Shown here piece after piece: positions 8,124 to 16,924 of a stretch of DNA of 53,987 nucleotides. Position 1 is the first letter of the stretch. Each line of letters opens with the position of its first letter. The DNA comes from an uncultured Actinomycetes bacterium. Its GTDB lineage: Bacteria > Actinomycetota > Geothermincolia > Geothermincolales > RBG-13-55-18. Under the pieces are notes generated by a model. It had not been told where the DNA came from, searched no databases, and saw only the letters and a program-made list of their open reading frames with translations. The stretch is taken from NCBI GenBank assembly GCA_937128055.1, contig CAKZMC010000160.1, positions 1 to 53,987 on the forward strand, written 5' to 3'. The position numbers and the translations under genes were made by a program.

Positions 8124-10349
8124 TCAATGGGGCACCGTGAAGCTGAAGGCCGAGCCCCCCTCCGGCGTTGATTCCACCCACAACCTGCCGCCCCATTTCG
8201 ACACCATGCGCTGCGCTGAGGAAAGCCCGATCCCGAAGCCCGGAGACCCCCTGTCCAGCTGCCGGAAGGGCTCGAAGAGCGTGGCCCGTTCCTCCTCCGG
8301 TATGCCGGGCCCGTTGTCCCTTACCGTGATCACCGTCTCGCCCTCTCCCGGCAGGGAGCTCACCTCCACCAGGGGACTTGCGGCCGTGCAGTTATGCTTG
8401 ACCGCGTTTTCCACCAGGTTGAAGAGGACCTGCCGCAGCAGGACGGGGTCGGCGACCACCGTCTCCCGTTGCAGGGAGAGCACGAGGCTGGCGCGGGACG
8501 CCTGGTTCACCACCCTCAGCTCATCCCAGATTTCCCTGACCACATCCTCGATGTCCACCTCCGCCTGCTTCCAGGGCTGCAGGCCGTAGCGCGCCATCTC
8601 CATGATGGAGTCGATTATCCTCTCCATGCCCCGGCAGGCCTTGAGGATGTAGGAAAAGTACTCCATCTCCTCGGGGGTGCACCTTCCCTCCGCGGCGTCG
8701 CGGGCCAGGCGTGCGAATCCGTCGATGCTGGTCAGGGGGGCGCGGAGGTCGTGGGAGACGATCTCGGCGAAGGACGACAGGTCCTCCATGCGCTCCCGCA
8801 GCCCCTCTTCCAGCTCCTTCCGAGAGGTGATGTCCAGGTCCATGCAGAAGGCCTCGATACAGGCACCGCGGTGCATGACCGGGAAGATGGTGGAGTAGAC
8901 CCAGCGATGGTTTCCAAGGCGGTCGCGGGTCAGCCATTCCCGCGCCGGAGAGGGCACGCCCGTTTCCCAGATACCGTGCAGCTCTTCCAGGAATTCCCGT
9001 GCCGCGGCGGCATCCAGGATGAGCTGGTCCAGGGTCTTCCCCAGGGCCTCCTCCCTCCGGTAACCGTAAAGCTCCTCCGAGGCCCGGTTCCAGTAGGTTA
9101 CCCGCCCGTCGTGATCGTATCCCTGCACGGCCACCATCGGCGCCTGGTCGATGGCGGCCTTGAAGCGCGTCTCGGCCTCCTCGGAAACGCGGCTCTCCAA
9201 CTCCTCCGCATCGGCGGGGAGTTCCTTGACCAGCGACAGGAGCAGCTTCTCATCGTCCCCCTCCAGCGTGGTGGCGGTGACCGCAACCTTTTTAAGCGTG
9301 CCGTCCTTGCATTGCACCGTTCCCAAGAAGCCGAAGAATTCTCCCCGCTTTGCCTTCAGCAGCTCGGCTTCGGAGATGTCGCGCTCCTGCGGGATGTGCA
9401 GGTCCTGCACGTGCATGGAGAGAAGATCCTCCCTGTCGTAGCCGCAAAGGCGCGAGGCGGCGGGGTTGATCTGGAGTATCTTTCCCTCCATATCATGGAG
9501 GAATACGGCGTCGCTCGCCTGCTCGAAGAGCAGCCCCCACCTTTCCTCGGCCTGCCTCGCCCTGGCTTCGGAGCGCCTCTGCTCCGTCACGTCCCGCAGG
9601 ACCGCAAGGGTGTAGGAACCCTCGGCATCCTGGCTGGCGGAGGCGGTGAGCTCCAGGCAGATCTCGTGCCCGTCCCGGTGGAGAGCCCACATTTCGTAGG
9701 TCGGGGGCGGGGGCAGTTCCTTCCCGGCCTGGCGGCGCCGGTATCTGTCCATGATCATCTCCCTCCACGAGGGTGCGGCGAAGTCGATGAAGGGCCGGGA
9801 GTAAAATTCCTCCGCGCCGTATCCGAGCATTTCGCAGAGCTTGGGATTGACGTAGATGGCGCGGTCATCGCGCAGCAGGGCGATGCCGGCGTTGACGTTT
9901 TCCACCAGGTGGCGGTAGCGAGCTTCCGTCTGCTCCCTCTCACGGCGGTCACGGCATGCCTCCCACTGTTTGCGGATGGTAAGCGCCACGCGCTTGAACT
10001 GCAGGAGCCCGGAGCGCTTGATGATGTAGTCGTCCGCCCCCATGCGCAGGGCCTCCGAGGCCACCTCCTCGTTCCCGTGGCCGGTGAGGATGATGAAGGG
10101 GATCTTGCTGTCCCCCTCCCGCACTTTCTTCAGGAGGTCCAGCCCGCTTATCCCCGGGCCCAAGAGGTAATCGCTCAGGATCACCCCGTACCCTCCCTCC
10201 TCTATCAGCCGCAGCGCCTCCTCGCCGCTGGTCACGGAGGTGATCTTCAGGTCGGGATCCTCCCGCTCCAGGCTGCGCTTGATGAGGAGCGCATGGTCCG
10301 GGTTGTCCTCAACGTGAAGAACGCGGATGCTTTCACGCAAAGCGTACAC
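8124..10349 (-). CDS. Hybrid sensor histidine kinase (receiver, three PAS, HisKA, HATPase)
   Basis: This 741-aa cytoplasmic protein has no membrane segments. Residues 8-125 are a CheY-like receiver (acidic pair E14-D15, phospho-acceptor D60 in VILSDYLLG). PAS domains follow at about 140-260, 268-375 and 395-510. The HisKA helix has the phosphorylatable His533 in IVSHDLRAPLTS. The ATPase has N648 in NLVENAVKHN, the G-box DNGPG (678-682) and FGIGL (705-709). The receiver at the N-terminus suggests input by phosphotransfer as well as PAS sensing. No response regulator lies nearby, so the partner is elsewhere. The start is GTG 10349, but its GGGAGG is adjacent; TTG 10340 in frame has better spacing. 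Confidence 0.9.
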   Translation of the reverse strand: MYALRESIRVLHVEDNPDHALLIKRSLEREDPDLKITSVTSGEEALRLIEEGGYGVILSDYLLGPGISGLDLLKKVREGDSKIPFIILTGHGNEEVASEALRMGADDYIIKRSGLLQFKRVALTIRKQWEACRDRREREQTEARYRHLVENVNAGIALLRDDRAIYVNPKLCEMLGYGAEEFYSRPFIDFAAPSWREMIMDRYRRRQAGKELPPPPTYEMWALHRDGHEICLELTASASQDAEGSYTLAVLRDVTEQRRSEARARQAEERWGLLFEQASDAVFLHDMEGKILQINPAASRLCGYDREDLLSMHVQDLHIPQERDISEAELLKAKRGEFFGFLGTVQCKDGTLKKVAVTATTLEGDDEKLLLSLVKELPADAEELESRVSEEAETRFKAAIDQAPMVAVQGYDHDGRVTYWNRASEELYGYRREEALGKTLDQLILDAAAAREFLEELHGIWETGVPSPAREWLTRDRLGNHRWVYSTIFPVMHRGACIEAFCMDLDITSRKELEEGLRERMEDLSSFAEIVSHDLRAPLTSIDGFARLARDAAEGRCTPEEMEYFSYILKACRGMERIIDSIMEMARYGLQPWKQAEVDIEDVVREIWDELRVVNQASRASLVLSLQRETVVADPVLLRQVLFNLVENAVKHNCTAASPLVEVSSLPGEGETVITVRDNGPGIPEEERATLFEPFRQLDRGSPGFGIGLSSAQRMVSKWGGRLWVESTPEGGSAFSFTVPH

Positions 10350-10737
10350 CCTCCCTTAGCCTTCCGCGCTACCGATCCTTCACCGGTCGTAGCGACGGCT
10401 GACCGCAAGCGGGCAGGCCGCAAGCGCATGGTATGACGCATGTCGGGATTTTGGGAAGCGCGCGTGGTACAAACGCGGACCTTCCGCGCCCGCGAGCGCC
10501 CTCCGGAATCCTGGAATATAATACCATGATCTCTCGCGTGCCGGTAGCCTCTCGCCCGGGAACCTCGCCCGCCTTGCGACGGTCAATGCTGCGGCCTCTG
10601 CTCGTGGATATGGTGAAGATACTGCTTCCTGCCCGGCCTCTTGTGCTCGTATGCATTTATCATAAATAATCTATTACATCTTCAGGGCCCATGTAAATGG
10701 ACCGCGGAGCGGTTTTCCCATATATGCGCGGGGAAGT
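10350..10737. other. Intergenic region between the divergent kinase and RNase D genes
   Basis: About 390 bp without a convincing gene. ORFs here are short and have no family features. A GAATATAATACC stretch near 10513 could hold a minus-strand promoter for the kinase gene, which would leave a leader of about 150 nt. The right-hand end is AT-rich and leads into the RNase D promoter. I see no repeats or structured RNA. Confidence 0.4.
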
Positions 10738-10751
10738 TATAATAGGTTCCA
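10715..10751 (+). promoter_or_regulatory. Promoter directly on the RNase D start codon (leaderless candidate)
   Basis: A perfect -10 (TATAAT, 10738-10743) ends 7 nt before ATG 10751, so transcription should begin at or next to the start codon. A weak -35 (TTCCCA, 10715-10720) is 17 bp upstream. There is no Shine-Dalgarno. Leaderless translation is inferred. Confidence 0.55.
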
Positions 10752-11884
10752 TGAGCGAGTTTCATTACATCGGCGAAGAGCCACCCCTGCAAAAAATGCT
10801 CGCTTTCCTCGAGAAGCGCCCCCGCTTTTCGGTGGACCTGGAATCGGACGGCTTTCACCATTACGCGGAGAGGATAGCGCTCCTGCAGATCGCGGCGGGC
10901 GACAGGGTCTTCATCGTCGATCCCCTGCAAGTGGACATCTCCCCGCTCGCCTCCCTCTTCGCGGACGCGTCCAAGGAGAAGGTCTTTCACGACGCGGACT
11001 ACGACGGCAGGATGATCCTCACTTCCCTGAAAGTAAAACCGTACCCGGTGTTCGACACCATGATCGCCGCGCGCGTCCTGGGCAAGCGGAAGGTCGGCCT
11101 CGCCGATCTCCTGGAGGAGTATTTCGGAATCTGCGTGGATAAGGGGCTCCAGAAGGCCGACTGGTCACGTCGTCCCCTGGAGAAGGAGATGCTCGAGTAC
11201 GCCGCCCTCGACGTGGCCTACCTCCTGGCCTTGCGGGACGGCATGCATGAGGAGATGGAGAAGCTGGGACGCCTGGCATGGGCGCGCGAGGAGTTCGAGA
11301 GGCTGGTAAGGGAACTGGAGCCCATTCCGGAGAAGAAAAGCAACCTCGCCAGGGTAAAGGGCGCGCGCAACCTTACGACCAGGCAGCTCGCCGTTCTCGA
11401 GGAACTGCTGGAGTGGAGGGAGGGGGTGGCCAAACGCATGGACCTTCCCCCCTTCAAGGTGGTGGGCACGGAAAGGCTGCTCAGGATGGCGGAAGCCCTT
11501 CCCCGCACCCGCCGCGAGCTCGAGGCTTGCGGGGCGCTCTCCCCGCGCCAGTCCAAGCGCTTCGGGGAGGAGTTGGCGCGGGTCGTGCACCGTGGCTTGG
11601 GCCGAGCGAAAGCGAGCTTGCCGCAGTTACCGTCTCCCGCGAGGGTCCCGAGGGACCTCGAGGCGGAGAACCTGCTCAGAAGATTCAAGGAGGTCCGGGA
11701 CCTAAAGGCCGTGGAACTGGGCGTAGATCCCGGTTTTCTCCTGCCCAACGCGTCCCTGAAGGGGCTGGCCAGGCTGAAACCGCGTGGCCTGGAGGACATC
11801 CGCAAGAGCGGCTTGCTCAAGCAGTGGCAGTTGCATGCGGTGGGAAAAGCCCTGGCGAAAGGCCTTTCCTCCGGCCGTGCGTGA
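10751..11884 (+). CDS. rnd: Ribonuclease D (3'-5' exonuclease with HRDC domain)
   Basis: This 377-aa protein has an N-terminal DEDD-type 3'-5' exonuclease domain. Exo I is VDLESDGFHHY (D and E), Exo II lies around FHDADYDGRMI, and Exo III is YAALDVAYLLALRD (Y and D). An HRDC domain follows near residues 210-280 (TTRQLAVLEELLEWRE). The family trims 3' ends of tRNAs and other stable RNAs. I start at ATG 10751 because the -10 box lies just upstream; a GTG-type extension to 10697 would put the promoter inside the gene. It is a single gene, followed by a convergent pair. Confidence 0.88.
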   Translation: MSEFHYIGEEPPLQKMLAFLEKRPRFSVDLESDGFHHYAERIALLQIAAGDRVFIVDPLQVDISPLASLFADASKEKVFHDADYDGRMILTSLKVKPYPVFDTMIAARVLGKRKVGLADLLEEYFGICVDKGLQKADWSRRPLEKEMLEYAALDVAYLLALRDGMHEEMEKLGRLAWAREEFERLVRELEPIPEKKSNLARVKGARNLTTRQLAVLEELLEWREGVAKRMDLPPFKVVGTERLLRMAEALPRTRRELEACGALSPRQSKRFGEELARVVHRGLGRAKASLPQLPSPARVPRDLEAENLLRRFKEVRDLKAVELGVDPGFLLPNASLKGLARLKPRGLEDIRKSGLLKQWQLHAVGKALAKGLSSGRA

Positions 11885-11929
11885 TCTCCGCAGGTACCCA
11901 CCCGTCAAGAGCCCGGATTTTACCGCTGC

Positions 11930-12853
11930 TTATTCGAACTTGGCGCCGCACCGGCGGCAGTACATGGCTTTCTCGTCACCGCGGGGGTGACCGCATTTCC
12001 GGCAAAACGCCTGTGTTGAGGGCTCCTCCGGGGGAGGTGGCGGCGCGGGAGGAGGCGGGACGTATGCCTCCTGCAGGGGTGGAAACGCGGGGGTCTCCGC
12101 AGGCGGGGGTGTTCCAGGCAGCGGAGGCGCGCCCACCGTGGCCGGCACAGCTTCCCTCGTCTTGCGCGTGGAGGCGAAGAGGAAGAGGAGCAGGCCGATG
12201 GCTGTCAGGAGGGAGAAAACGATGGTGAAGAGCGACTTGTGCCGGTAGAGGAATCCCCCGCCCGCGGGGGTGATCTCCGGCAGGTCATACCTCACCGCGC
12301 CCGTCTCCTCGTCCCATTCCGCGTTGCGCGCTCCTTCCGGCAGGAGGATGGTCACCTTCTCCTCGAGGGGCATCTCCTCGAAGAGGGTGAACTCGTTGTT
12401 GAGGGTCCAGGAGGCCTTGAGGACCATGCGCTCGCCTCCCTCGTCAACCACCTGGTATCCCGCGTATCCGAAGAGATGCCACCCGTCGTCAAGCAGGTAG
12501 GCCAGCCCCGGTGCATCGAAGGATACGGTGACGGTGGCCTTGCTGTGGCTTATCTTCACGGAGAAGTTCTCTATCTCCCCCAGGTTGGTGTCCGCGCGGA
12601 AACGGCGGGAGAGGAGATTGGGATTTTCCTCGAAAAGATATCCGTACGTGGAGAACCAGTCGGGGTCGTAGCTTATGGTGTCCGTGATGCTGGCGTCACC
12701 CAGCCCATTGAGCTCGATGCGGTAATCCTCGCTCAGGGAATAGGGCTCCCCCTCGCCGATTTCCTGGGCGAGGGGCGCTTCCGCCAGCGGGAGGACGAGC
12801 AGGGCGGCGAGCAGCACCAGGAGCAGACCCTTGCAGAGCTTTCCGCTCACCAT
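11930..12853 (-). CDS. Secreted/membrane protein with C-terminal zinc ribbon
   Basis: The 307-aa product starts with a signal peptide (KGLLLVLLAALLVLPLAEA). About 170 residues of beta-rich extracytoplasmic domain follow, then one membrane segment (about residues 200-225), a Pro-rich linker, and a C-terminal zinc ribbon with CRKCGH and CRRCGAKFE. The ribbon should lie in the cytoplasm. It is translationally linked to the transglutaminase-like gene upstream by a 7-nt overlap, which suggests joint work at the cell envelope. I do not recognise a family for the outer domain, so no function is assigned. Confidence 0.75.
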   Translation of the reverse strand: MVSGKLCKGLLLVLLAALLVLPLAEAPLAQEIGEGEPYSLSEDYRIELNGLGDASITDTISYDPDWFSTYGYLFEENPNLLSRRFRADTNLGEIENFSVKISHSKATVTVSFDAPGLAYLLDDGWHLFGYAGYQVVDEGGERMVLKASWTLNNEFTLFEEMPLEEKVTILLPEGARNAEWDEETGAVRYDLPEITPAGGGFLYRHKSLFTIVFSLLTAIGLLLFLFASTRKTREAVPATVGAPPLPGTPPPAETPAFPPLQEAYVPPPPAPPPPPEEPSTQAFCRKCGHPRGDEKAMYCRRCGAKFE

Positions 12854-13947
12854 ATGGGCATCACCCCCTGCTCCCAGCTCTTTTCGATATCGATGAGTAT
12901 GTAGGAGCCTTCCTCCATGGCGGCCTTTATCTGCCGTGCGGCGATGTCCATGCATTCCAGCGCGGTGACCTCGGGGCTGGTCTCCCCGGGGTAGTGGGAG
13001 AGTACGTAATCGCGGTCGATGAAGGTGGACTCTATGGCGTAGAGCTCGCCGCTCTGGGGAAGCTGGATTACCGGTATGGCGTGCCCCGGTATGAGGGCCA
13101 CGTAGGAGCGTATGCCCACCGCCTCCATGAGGGCGGCCATGCATATGGCAAGGTCAAGGCAGGTTCCGGAAGCCCTGAGGATGGTCTCGTGCGGGTACTG
13201 CACGTACTGCGCCTGATTTTCCGTCCAGAAACCTGAGGGCTCCATGATATAGCGCACGCCGTACTGGCGCAGGATATCGAAGGAGCGCAGGAAAGCCGTA
13301 TAGGCGTCCTGGTCGCTGATCACCGTCTCCAGCCCGCCGGAGATCTGGTTGGCCATGCTCTTGACCGTTTCCTCGTTGGGGGTCACGAAGGCGGCCAGCA
13401 GGGGGTAATTGTCGAAGGCGTCGCTGAAGGTGAATATGTCGTCCTCCTCAAGGGAAGTGAAGGTGAAGTCGTTCTTGCCCAGCAGGTAGATCTTCTCCGT
13501 GTCCTCCACGGGGGAGTCGAGGCCGTCGTGCTCGTATCTCATCTTGAGCTCCACGGGCGTCTTGGTGGAGATCTCCTTCACCTTGGCATCGTCGAGGTTG
13601 GGCCAGCAGTAATCGCGCACCGTCTGGCCGGGGAGGATGAGGGGGTAGACCTCCGTGGAGGTCCAGTCCGTGTAGCCCTCGATCTTGTAGGCGATGCGGA
13701 AATCGCGCGCCGGCACGTCGCCCACGTTCCTGATGATGGTCTTGGCCACCCACATGCCCTGCTGGTCGTCACCATAGACCTTGTACGCGCAGGTCATGAT
13801 CTCCTCGCGCGTGTGAAGCTTGATTTCGAGGCGCGGCTCTCCCTGCGAGGGTTTTTCGGCGCCGACGGTCACCACCAGGCCGAAGACCGATCCCAGGAGA
13901 AGCGCCGCCGCCGCCAGGGAAAGGAACACCTTAAGGCCCTTGCTCAA
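12847..13947 (-). CDS. Secreted transglutaminase-like protein
   Basis: The 366-aa product has an N-terminal signal or anchor segment (VFLSLAAAALLLGSVFGLVV). A later transglutaminase-like core shows Cys in ASGTCLDLAICMAALMEAVG, His in IPGHAIPV, and a nearby acidic segment (AIESTFIDRD), consistent with a Cys-His-Asp/Glu arrangement. The region before it is a beta-rich domain without a clear family. The start is TTG 13947, supported by AGAGGTGA about 7 nt upstream. Its stop overlaps the start of the zinc-ribbon membrane protein. Such proteins often act as proteases or cross-linkers at the envelope; the actual reaction is not known. Confidence 0.72.
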   Translation of the reverse strand: MSKGLKVFLSLAAAALLLGSVFGLVVTVGAEKPSQGEPRLEIKLHTREEIMTCAYKVYGDDQQGMWVAKTIIRNVGDVPARDFRIAYKIEGYTDWTSTEVYPLILPGQTVRDYCWPNLDDAKVKEISTKTPVELKMRYEHDGLDSPVEDTEKIYLLGKNDFTFTSLEEDDIFTFSDAFDNYPLLAAFVTPNEETVKSMANQISGGLETVISDQDAYTAFLRSFDILRQYGVRYIMEPSGFWTENQAQYVQYPHETILRASGTCLDLAICMAALMEAVGIRSYVALIPGHAIPVIQLPQSGELYAIESTFIDRDYVLSHYPGETSPEVTALECMDIAARQIKAAMEEGSYILIDIEKSWEQGVMPIW

Positions 13948-14114
13948 GTTCTCTCACCTCTTTCGTGCCGACAAGCAACCCCGACGTTGCGGCCCTTTCC
14001 CTGCACGCCTCGCCGACGTCGCGGACGCCGCTTTTACGGCTATAATATACTCTCCGGGGGGGAAATGAAAATGAGGAATGCCGCCGCCGCGTGCGGGCGC
14101 CGTTACCGTGGCAT

Positions 14115-14153
14115 TTCGGTCCCGTGACGGCCATGTGATAAAATGCTTATCCA
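14115..14153 (+). promoter_or_regulatory. Promoter abutting the nucleotidyltransferase start (leaderless candidate)
   Basis: A -10 of TAAAAT (14139-14144, in TGATAAAAT) ends 8 nt before ATG 14153, with TTCGGT 18 bp upstream as a weak -35. There is no Shine-Dalgarno before the ATG. Another TATAAT occurs at 14041-14046 and could give an alternative longer transcript. Confidence 0.5.
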
Positions 14154-15223
14154 TGGAGCTCAAGGGACTGATCCTTTCCGGTGGCGAGGGGACGCGGCTG
14201 CGTCCCATAACCCACACCAGGGCCAAGCAGCTGGTGCCGGTGGCCAATAAGCCCATACTCTTCTACGGGCTGGAGGCCTTGCGGGAAGCCGGGATAGAGG
14301 AAATCGGCATCATCGTTGGCGATACCGAGGAAGAGATACGCGAGGCGGTCGGGGACGGATCACAGTGGGGGGTCAAGGTCACCTATATCAGGCAGGAGGC
14401 ACCCCTCGGCCTCGCCCACGCCGTGCTGACCGCGGCCGATTTCCTCGGGGAAACCCCCTTCGTCATGTACCTGGGAGACAACCTCATCAAGGAGGGCATA
14501 GTCGGTTTCGTGGACGAGTTCCGCGGCAAGCAGGTGGACGCACTCATCCTGCTTGCGCACGTCGCGGAGCCGCAGCGCTTCGGGGTGGCCCGCCTGGATG
14601 GGGACAAGGTGGTGGGGCTGGTCGAAAAGCCCAAGGACCCGCCGAGCGACCTCGCCCTGGTGGGCGCCTATATGTTCCGCCCGGTGATCCTGGAGGCCTC
14701 CCGGGCCATCAAGCCCTCCTGGAGGAATGAGTTGGAGATCACCGACGCCATACAACACCTTATCGACGAGGGATACCACGTGGAGGCGCACGTCATCCGG
14801 GGATGGTGGAAGGACACCGGCCACCTGGAGGATCTCCTGGAGGCCAACTGCATGGTCCTGGAGGACCTGGAGCCGCTCTGCGCGGGCACGGTGGACGAGG
14901 AGTCCCGCATCCTCGGCAGGGTGGTAGTGGAGGAAGGGGCGGAGGTGATCCGTTCCACGCTGCGGGGACCATCCATGGTGGGGAAAGGCTCGCGCATCGT
15001 CGATTCCTACGTCGGGCCCTTCACCTCGATATATTACGGCGTGACGGTGGAGGGCAGCGAGCTGGAACATTCCATCGTCATGGAGAACAGCACCATCCGG
15101 AACATCCCTGGCAGGATCGAGGACAGCCTCATCGGTAAGAACGTGGAGATCGCCCGGTCTTTCGACCGCCCCAAGACCTTCCGTTTCATGCTTGGGGACA
15201 ATTCCAGGGTCGGCCTGATCTAA
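14153..15223 (+). CDS. Glucose-1-phosphate thymidylyltransferase, long RmlA-type
   Basis: This 356-aa sugar-phosphate nucleotidyltransferase starts with the signature LILSGGEGTRLRPITHTRAK. It keeps the metal/substrate motifs YLGDNLI, EKPKDPPSDLALVGAYMF and WWKDTGHLEDL. Unlike short RmlA (about 290 aa) it has a C-terminal left-handed beta-helix-like part (residues about 245-350). It should make dTDP-glucose from glucose-1-phosphate and dTTP, the first step to deoxysugars. It leads a three-gene run with the RmlC-like cupin and RmlB, all within 15-30 nt. Confidence 0.88.
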   Translation: MELKGLILSGGEGTRLRPITHTRAKQLVPVANKPILFYGLEALREAGIEEIGIIVGDTEEEIREAVGDGSQWGVKVTYIRQEAPLGLAHAVLTAADFLGETPFVMYLGDNLIKEGIVGFVDEFRGKQVDALILLAHVAEPQRFGVARLDGDKVVGLVEKPKDPPSDLALVGAYMFRPVILEASRAIKPSWRNELEITDAIQHLIDEGYHVEAHVIRGWWKDTGHLEDLLEANCMVLEDLEPLCAGTVDEESRILGRVVVEEGAEVIRSTLRGPSMVGKGSRIVDSYVGPFTSIYYGVTVEGSELEHSIVMENSTIRNIPGRIEDSLIGKNVEIARSFDRPKTFRFMLGDNSRVGLI

Positions 15224-15235
15224 GGGGGGGCGGCG

Positions 15236-15676
15236 TTGATACCGGGAGTAGTCGCTCGCGAACTCGCCACCGCCCTGGGATCCGGCGGTTACACGGTGGA
15301 CCTCTGGGGCGGTGATATCTGCCCCGCGCCGCGCGGCAGCGCCGCACTGCACCATCTCTTCCCGGGCAGGGTGGAAGCCTGGTTCCGGAGAAGGGAGGCG
15401 GCGGAGAGGATAATCTGCCTGCAGGGGATGATCAAGCTGGTGCTCTGCGATCGCAGGAAGGGTTCCGAGGGCCGCGGCGAGGTGGCGGAACTGTTCCTGG
15501 GAGAATACCGCTTTCGCGAGGTGACCGTCCCGCCAGGCATCTTGCGCGGATGGAAGGCGGTGGGAAGCCGCCCCGCTCTGGTGCTCCTGGCCGTGGAGGG
15601 GGAAGCCGGGGACCTGGAATGCGTGGGCCAGGAGGAGGCGGCGGTTCCCTACGACTGGGAAATAGTGATGCGCTGA
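15236..15676 (+). CDS. RmlC-like cupin (dTDP-4-dehydrorhamnose 3,5-epimerase-related)
   Basis: This 146-aa cupin sits between dTDP-glucose synthase and dehydratase genes. The segments CLQGMIKLVLCDRRKGS, then EVTVPPGILRGWKAV, resemble the RmlC barrel. RmlC enzymes use a His in a GLHxQ motif and a Tyr; here the aligned region reads AWFRRREAAER and the His is absent. It is also shorter than typical RmlC (about 180 aa). It may be an isomerase for another dTDP-sugar or a non-enzymatic binding subunit. The start is TTG 15236, with a strong AAGGGGGGG upstream. Confidence 0.62.
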   Translation: MIPGVVARELATALGSGGYTVDLWGGDICPAPRGSAALHHLFPGRVEAWFRRREAAERIICLQGMIKLVLCDRRKGSEGRGEVAELFLGEYRFREVTVPPGILRGWKAVGSRPALVLLAVEGEAGDLECVGQEEAAVPYDWEIVMR

Positions 15677-15704
15677 GGGAATGGCGGGAGAGGTGGTGCG
15701 AGGG

Positions 15705-16703
15705 ATGCGCCTGCTGGTCACCGGCGGATGCGGGTTCATAGGCAGCAACTTCGTCCGACACGTCCTCCGCGAGCATGCGGAGGACGAGGTGCTCAACCTG
15801 GACAAGCTCACCTACGCCGGCAACCCCGAGAACCTGCGCGAGGTGGAGGGCGACCCGCGTTACCGGTTCCAGCGGGGCGACATATGCGAGGAGGAGGACG
15901 TGGCGCAGGCCTTCGCCTGGGAGCCGGAGGCGGTGCTCAACTTCGCCGCGGAGACCCACGTCGACCGCTCCATCGCCTCCCCCGAGGCCTTCGTGCGCAC
16001 CGACGTGCTGGGAACCTTCCGTCTGCTGCGCGCGGCGCAGGAGAGGGGCGTACGCTACGTGCAGATCAGCACCGACGAGGTATACGGGAGCATACCGGAA
16101 GGCTCCTTCCGTGAGGACAGCCCCCTGCAGCCCAACAGCCCCTACGCCGCGTCCAAGGCGGGCGCGGACCTCCTGGTCCGCTCCTACGTCATGACCTATG
16201 GCCTGGACGCCGTCATCGTGCGCAGCTCCAACAACTACGGCCCCTACCAGTATCCGGAGAAGGTCATCCCCCTCTTCGTCACCAACCTCCTCGAGGGGAG
16301 GAAGGTCCCCCTCTACGGCGAAGGGAAGAACGTGAGGGACTGGCTTTTCGTGGAGGACAACTGCCGCGCCATCGACCTGGTGCTCAGGCGCGGCGAGACC
16401 GGGGAGATCTACAACGTGGGAGGCGGGCAGGAGAAGAGCAACCTCGCGCTGACGCGCTCCATCCTGGAGATCATGGGGATGGGCGAGGAATGCATACAGT
16501 ACGTGCCCGACAGACCCGGGCACGACCTGAGGTATTCCGTGGACTGTTCCAAGATCCGTTCCCTGGGCTGGCGGCCATTCACGGATTTCGAGGGCGGGCT
16601 GCGGGAGACGGTGCGCTGGTACCGGGAGAACGAGGACTGGTGGCGCCCCATAAAGAACGGCGAGTTCCGCCGCTATTACCTCGAGCGCTACGGCGACATA
16701 TGA
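15705..16703 (+). CDS. rfbB: dTDP-glucose 4,6-dehydratase
   Basis: This 332-aa extended short-chain dehydrogenase has the NAD-binding motif TGGCGFIGSNF, the catalytic STDEVYG, and YAASKAGADLL with the YxxxK pair. NNYGPYQYPEK and YGEGKNVRDW are characteristic of RmlB. It converts dTDP-glucose to the 4-keto-6-deoxy sugar. ATG 15705 has GAGAGGTGG about 7 nt upstream and puts MRLLVTGG at the N-terminus; the earlier in-frame ATG 15681 lacks spacing. RmlD is not in the window, so the end product (rhamnose or another deoxysugar) is open. Confidence 0.93.
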   Translation: MRLLVTGGCGFIGSNFVRHVLREHAEDEVLNLDKLTYAGNPENLREVEGDPRYRFQRGDICEEEDVAQAFAWEPEAVLNFAAETHVDRSIASPEAFVRTDVLGTFRLLRAAQERGVRYVQISTDEVYGSIPEGSFREDSPLQPNSPYAASKAGADLLVRSYVMTYGLDAVIVRSSNNYGPYQYPEKVIPLFVTNLLEGRKVPLYGEGKNVRDWLFVEDNCRAIDLVLRRGETGEIYNVGGGQEKSNLALTRSILEIMGMGEECIQYVPDRPGHDLRYSVDCSKIRSLGWRPFTDFEGGLRETVRWYRENEDWWRPIKNGEFRRYYLERYGDI

Positions 16704-16924
16704 TGCCGTGGATAGGGTGGCGGGGATTCGCGGAGGCCGCCTTGCGGGAGCGAATGGGATGGGCGGAAAGTGCCGATGAACGCATCAGCGGCTGTCGATG
16801 CCGGCAGGGGTTGCGGTGACATGGCCGGCGCGGACCCCCTTGGATCTCTTTTGCGCGCAGGAGTTACAGTGATGCAGGAGATCCCGCGGCGGGATGGCGG
16901 GAGAAATATGCGGGAGGAGGAGCG

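Noticed and set aside
14064-14126. 20-codon ORF after TATAAT 14041 as a leader peptide
   Set aside because: It has no run of regulatory codons or attenuator hairpin, and a separate promoter lies between it and the nucleotidyltransferase.
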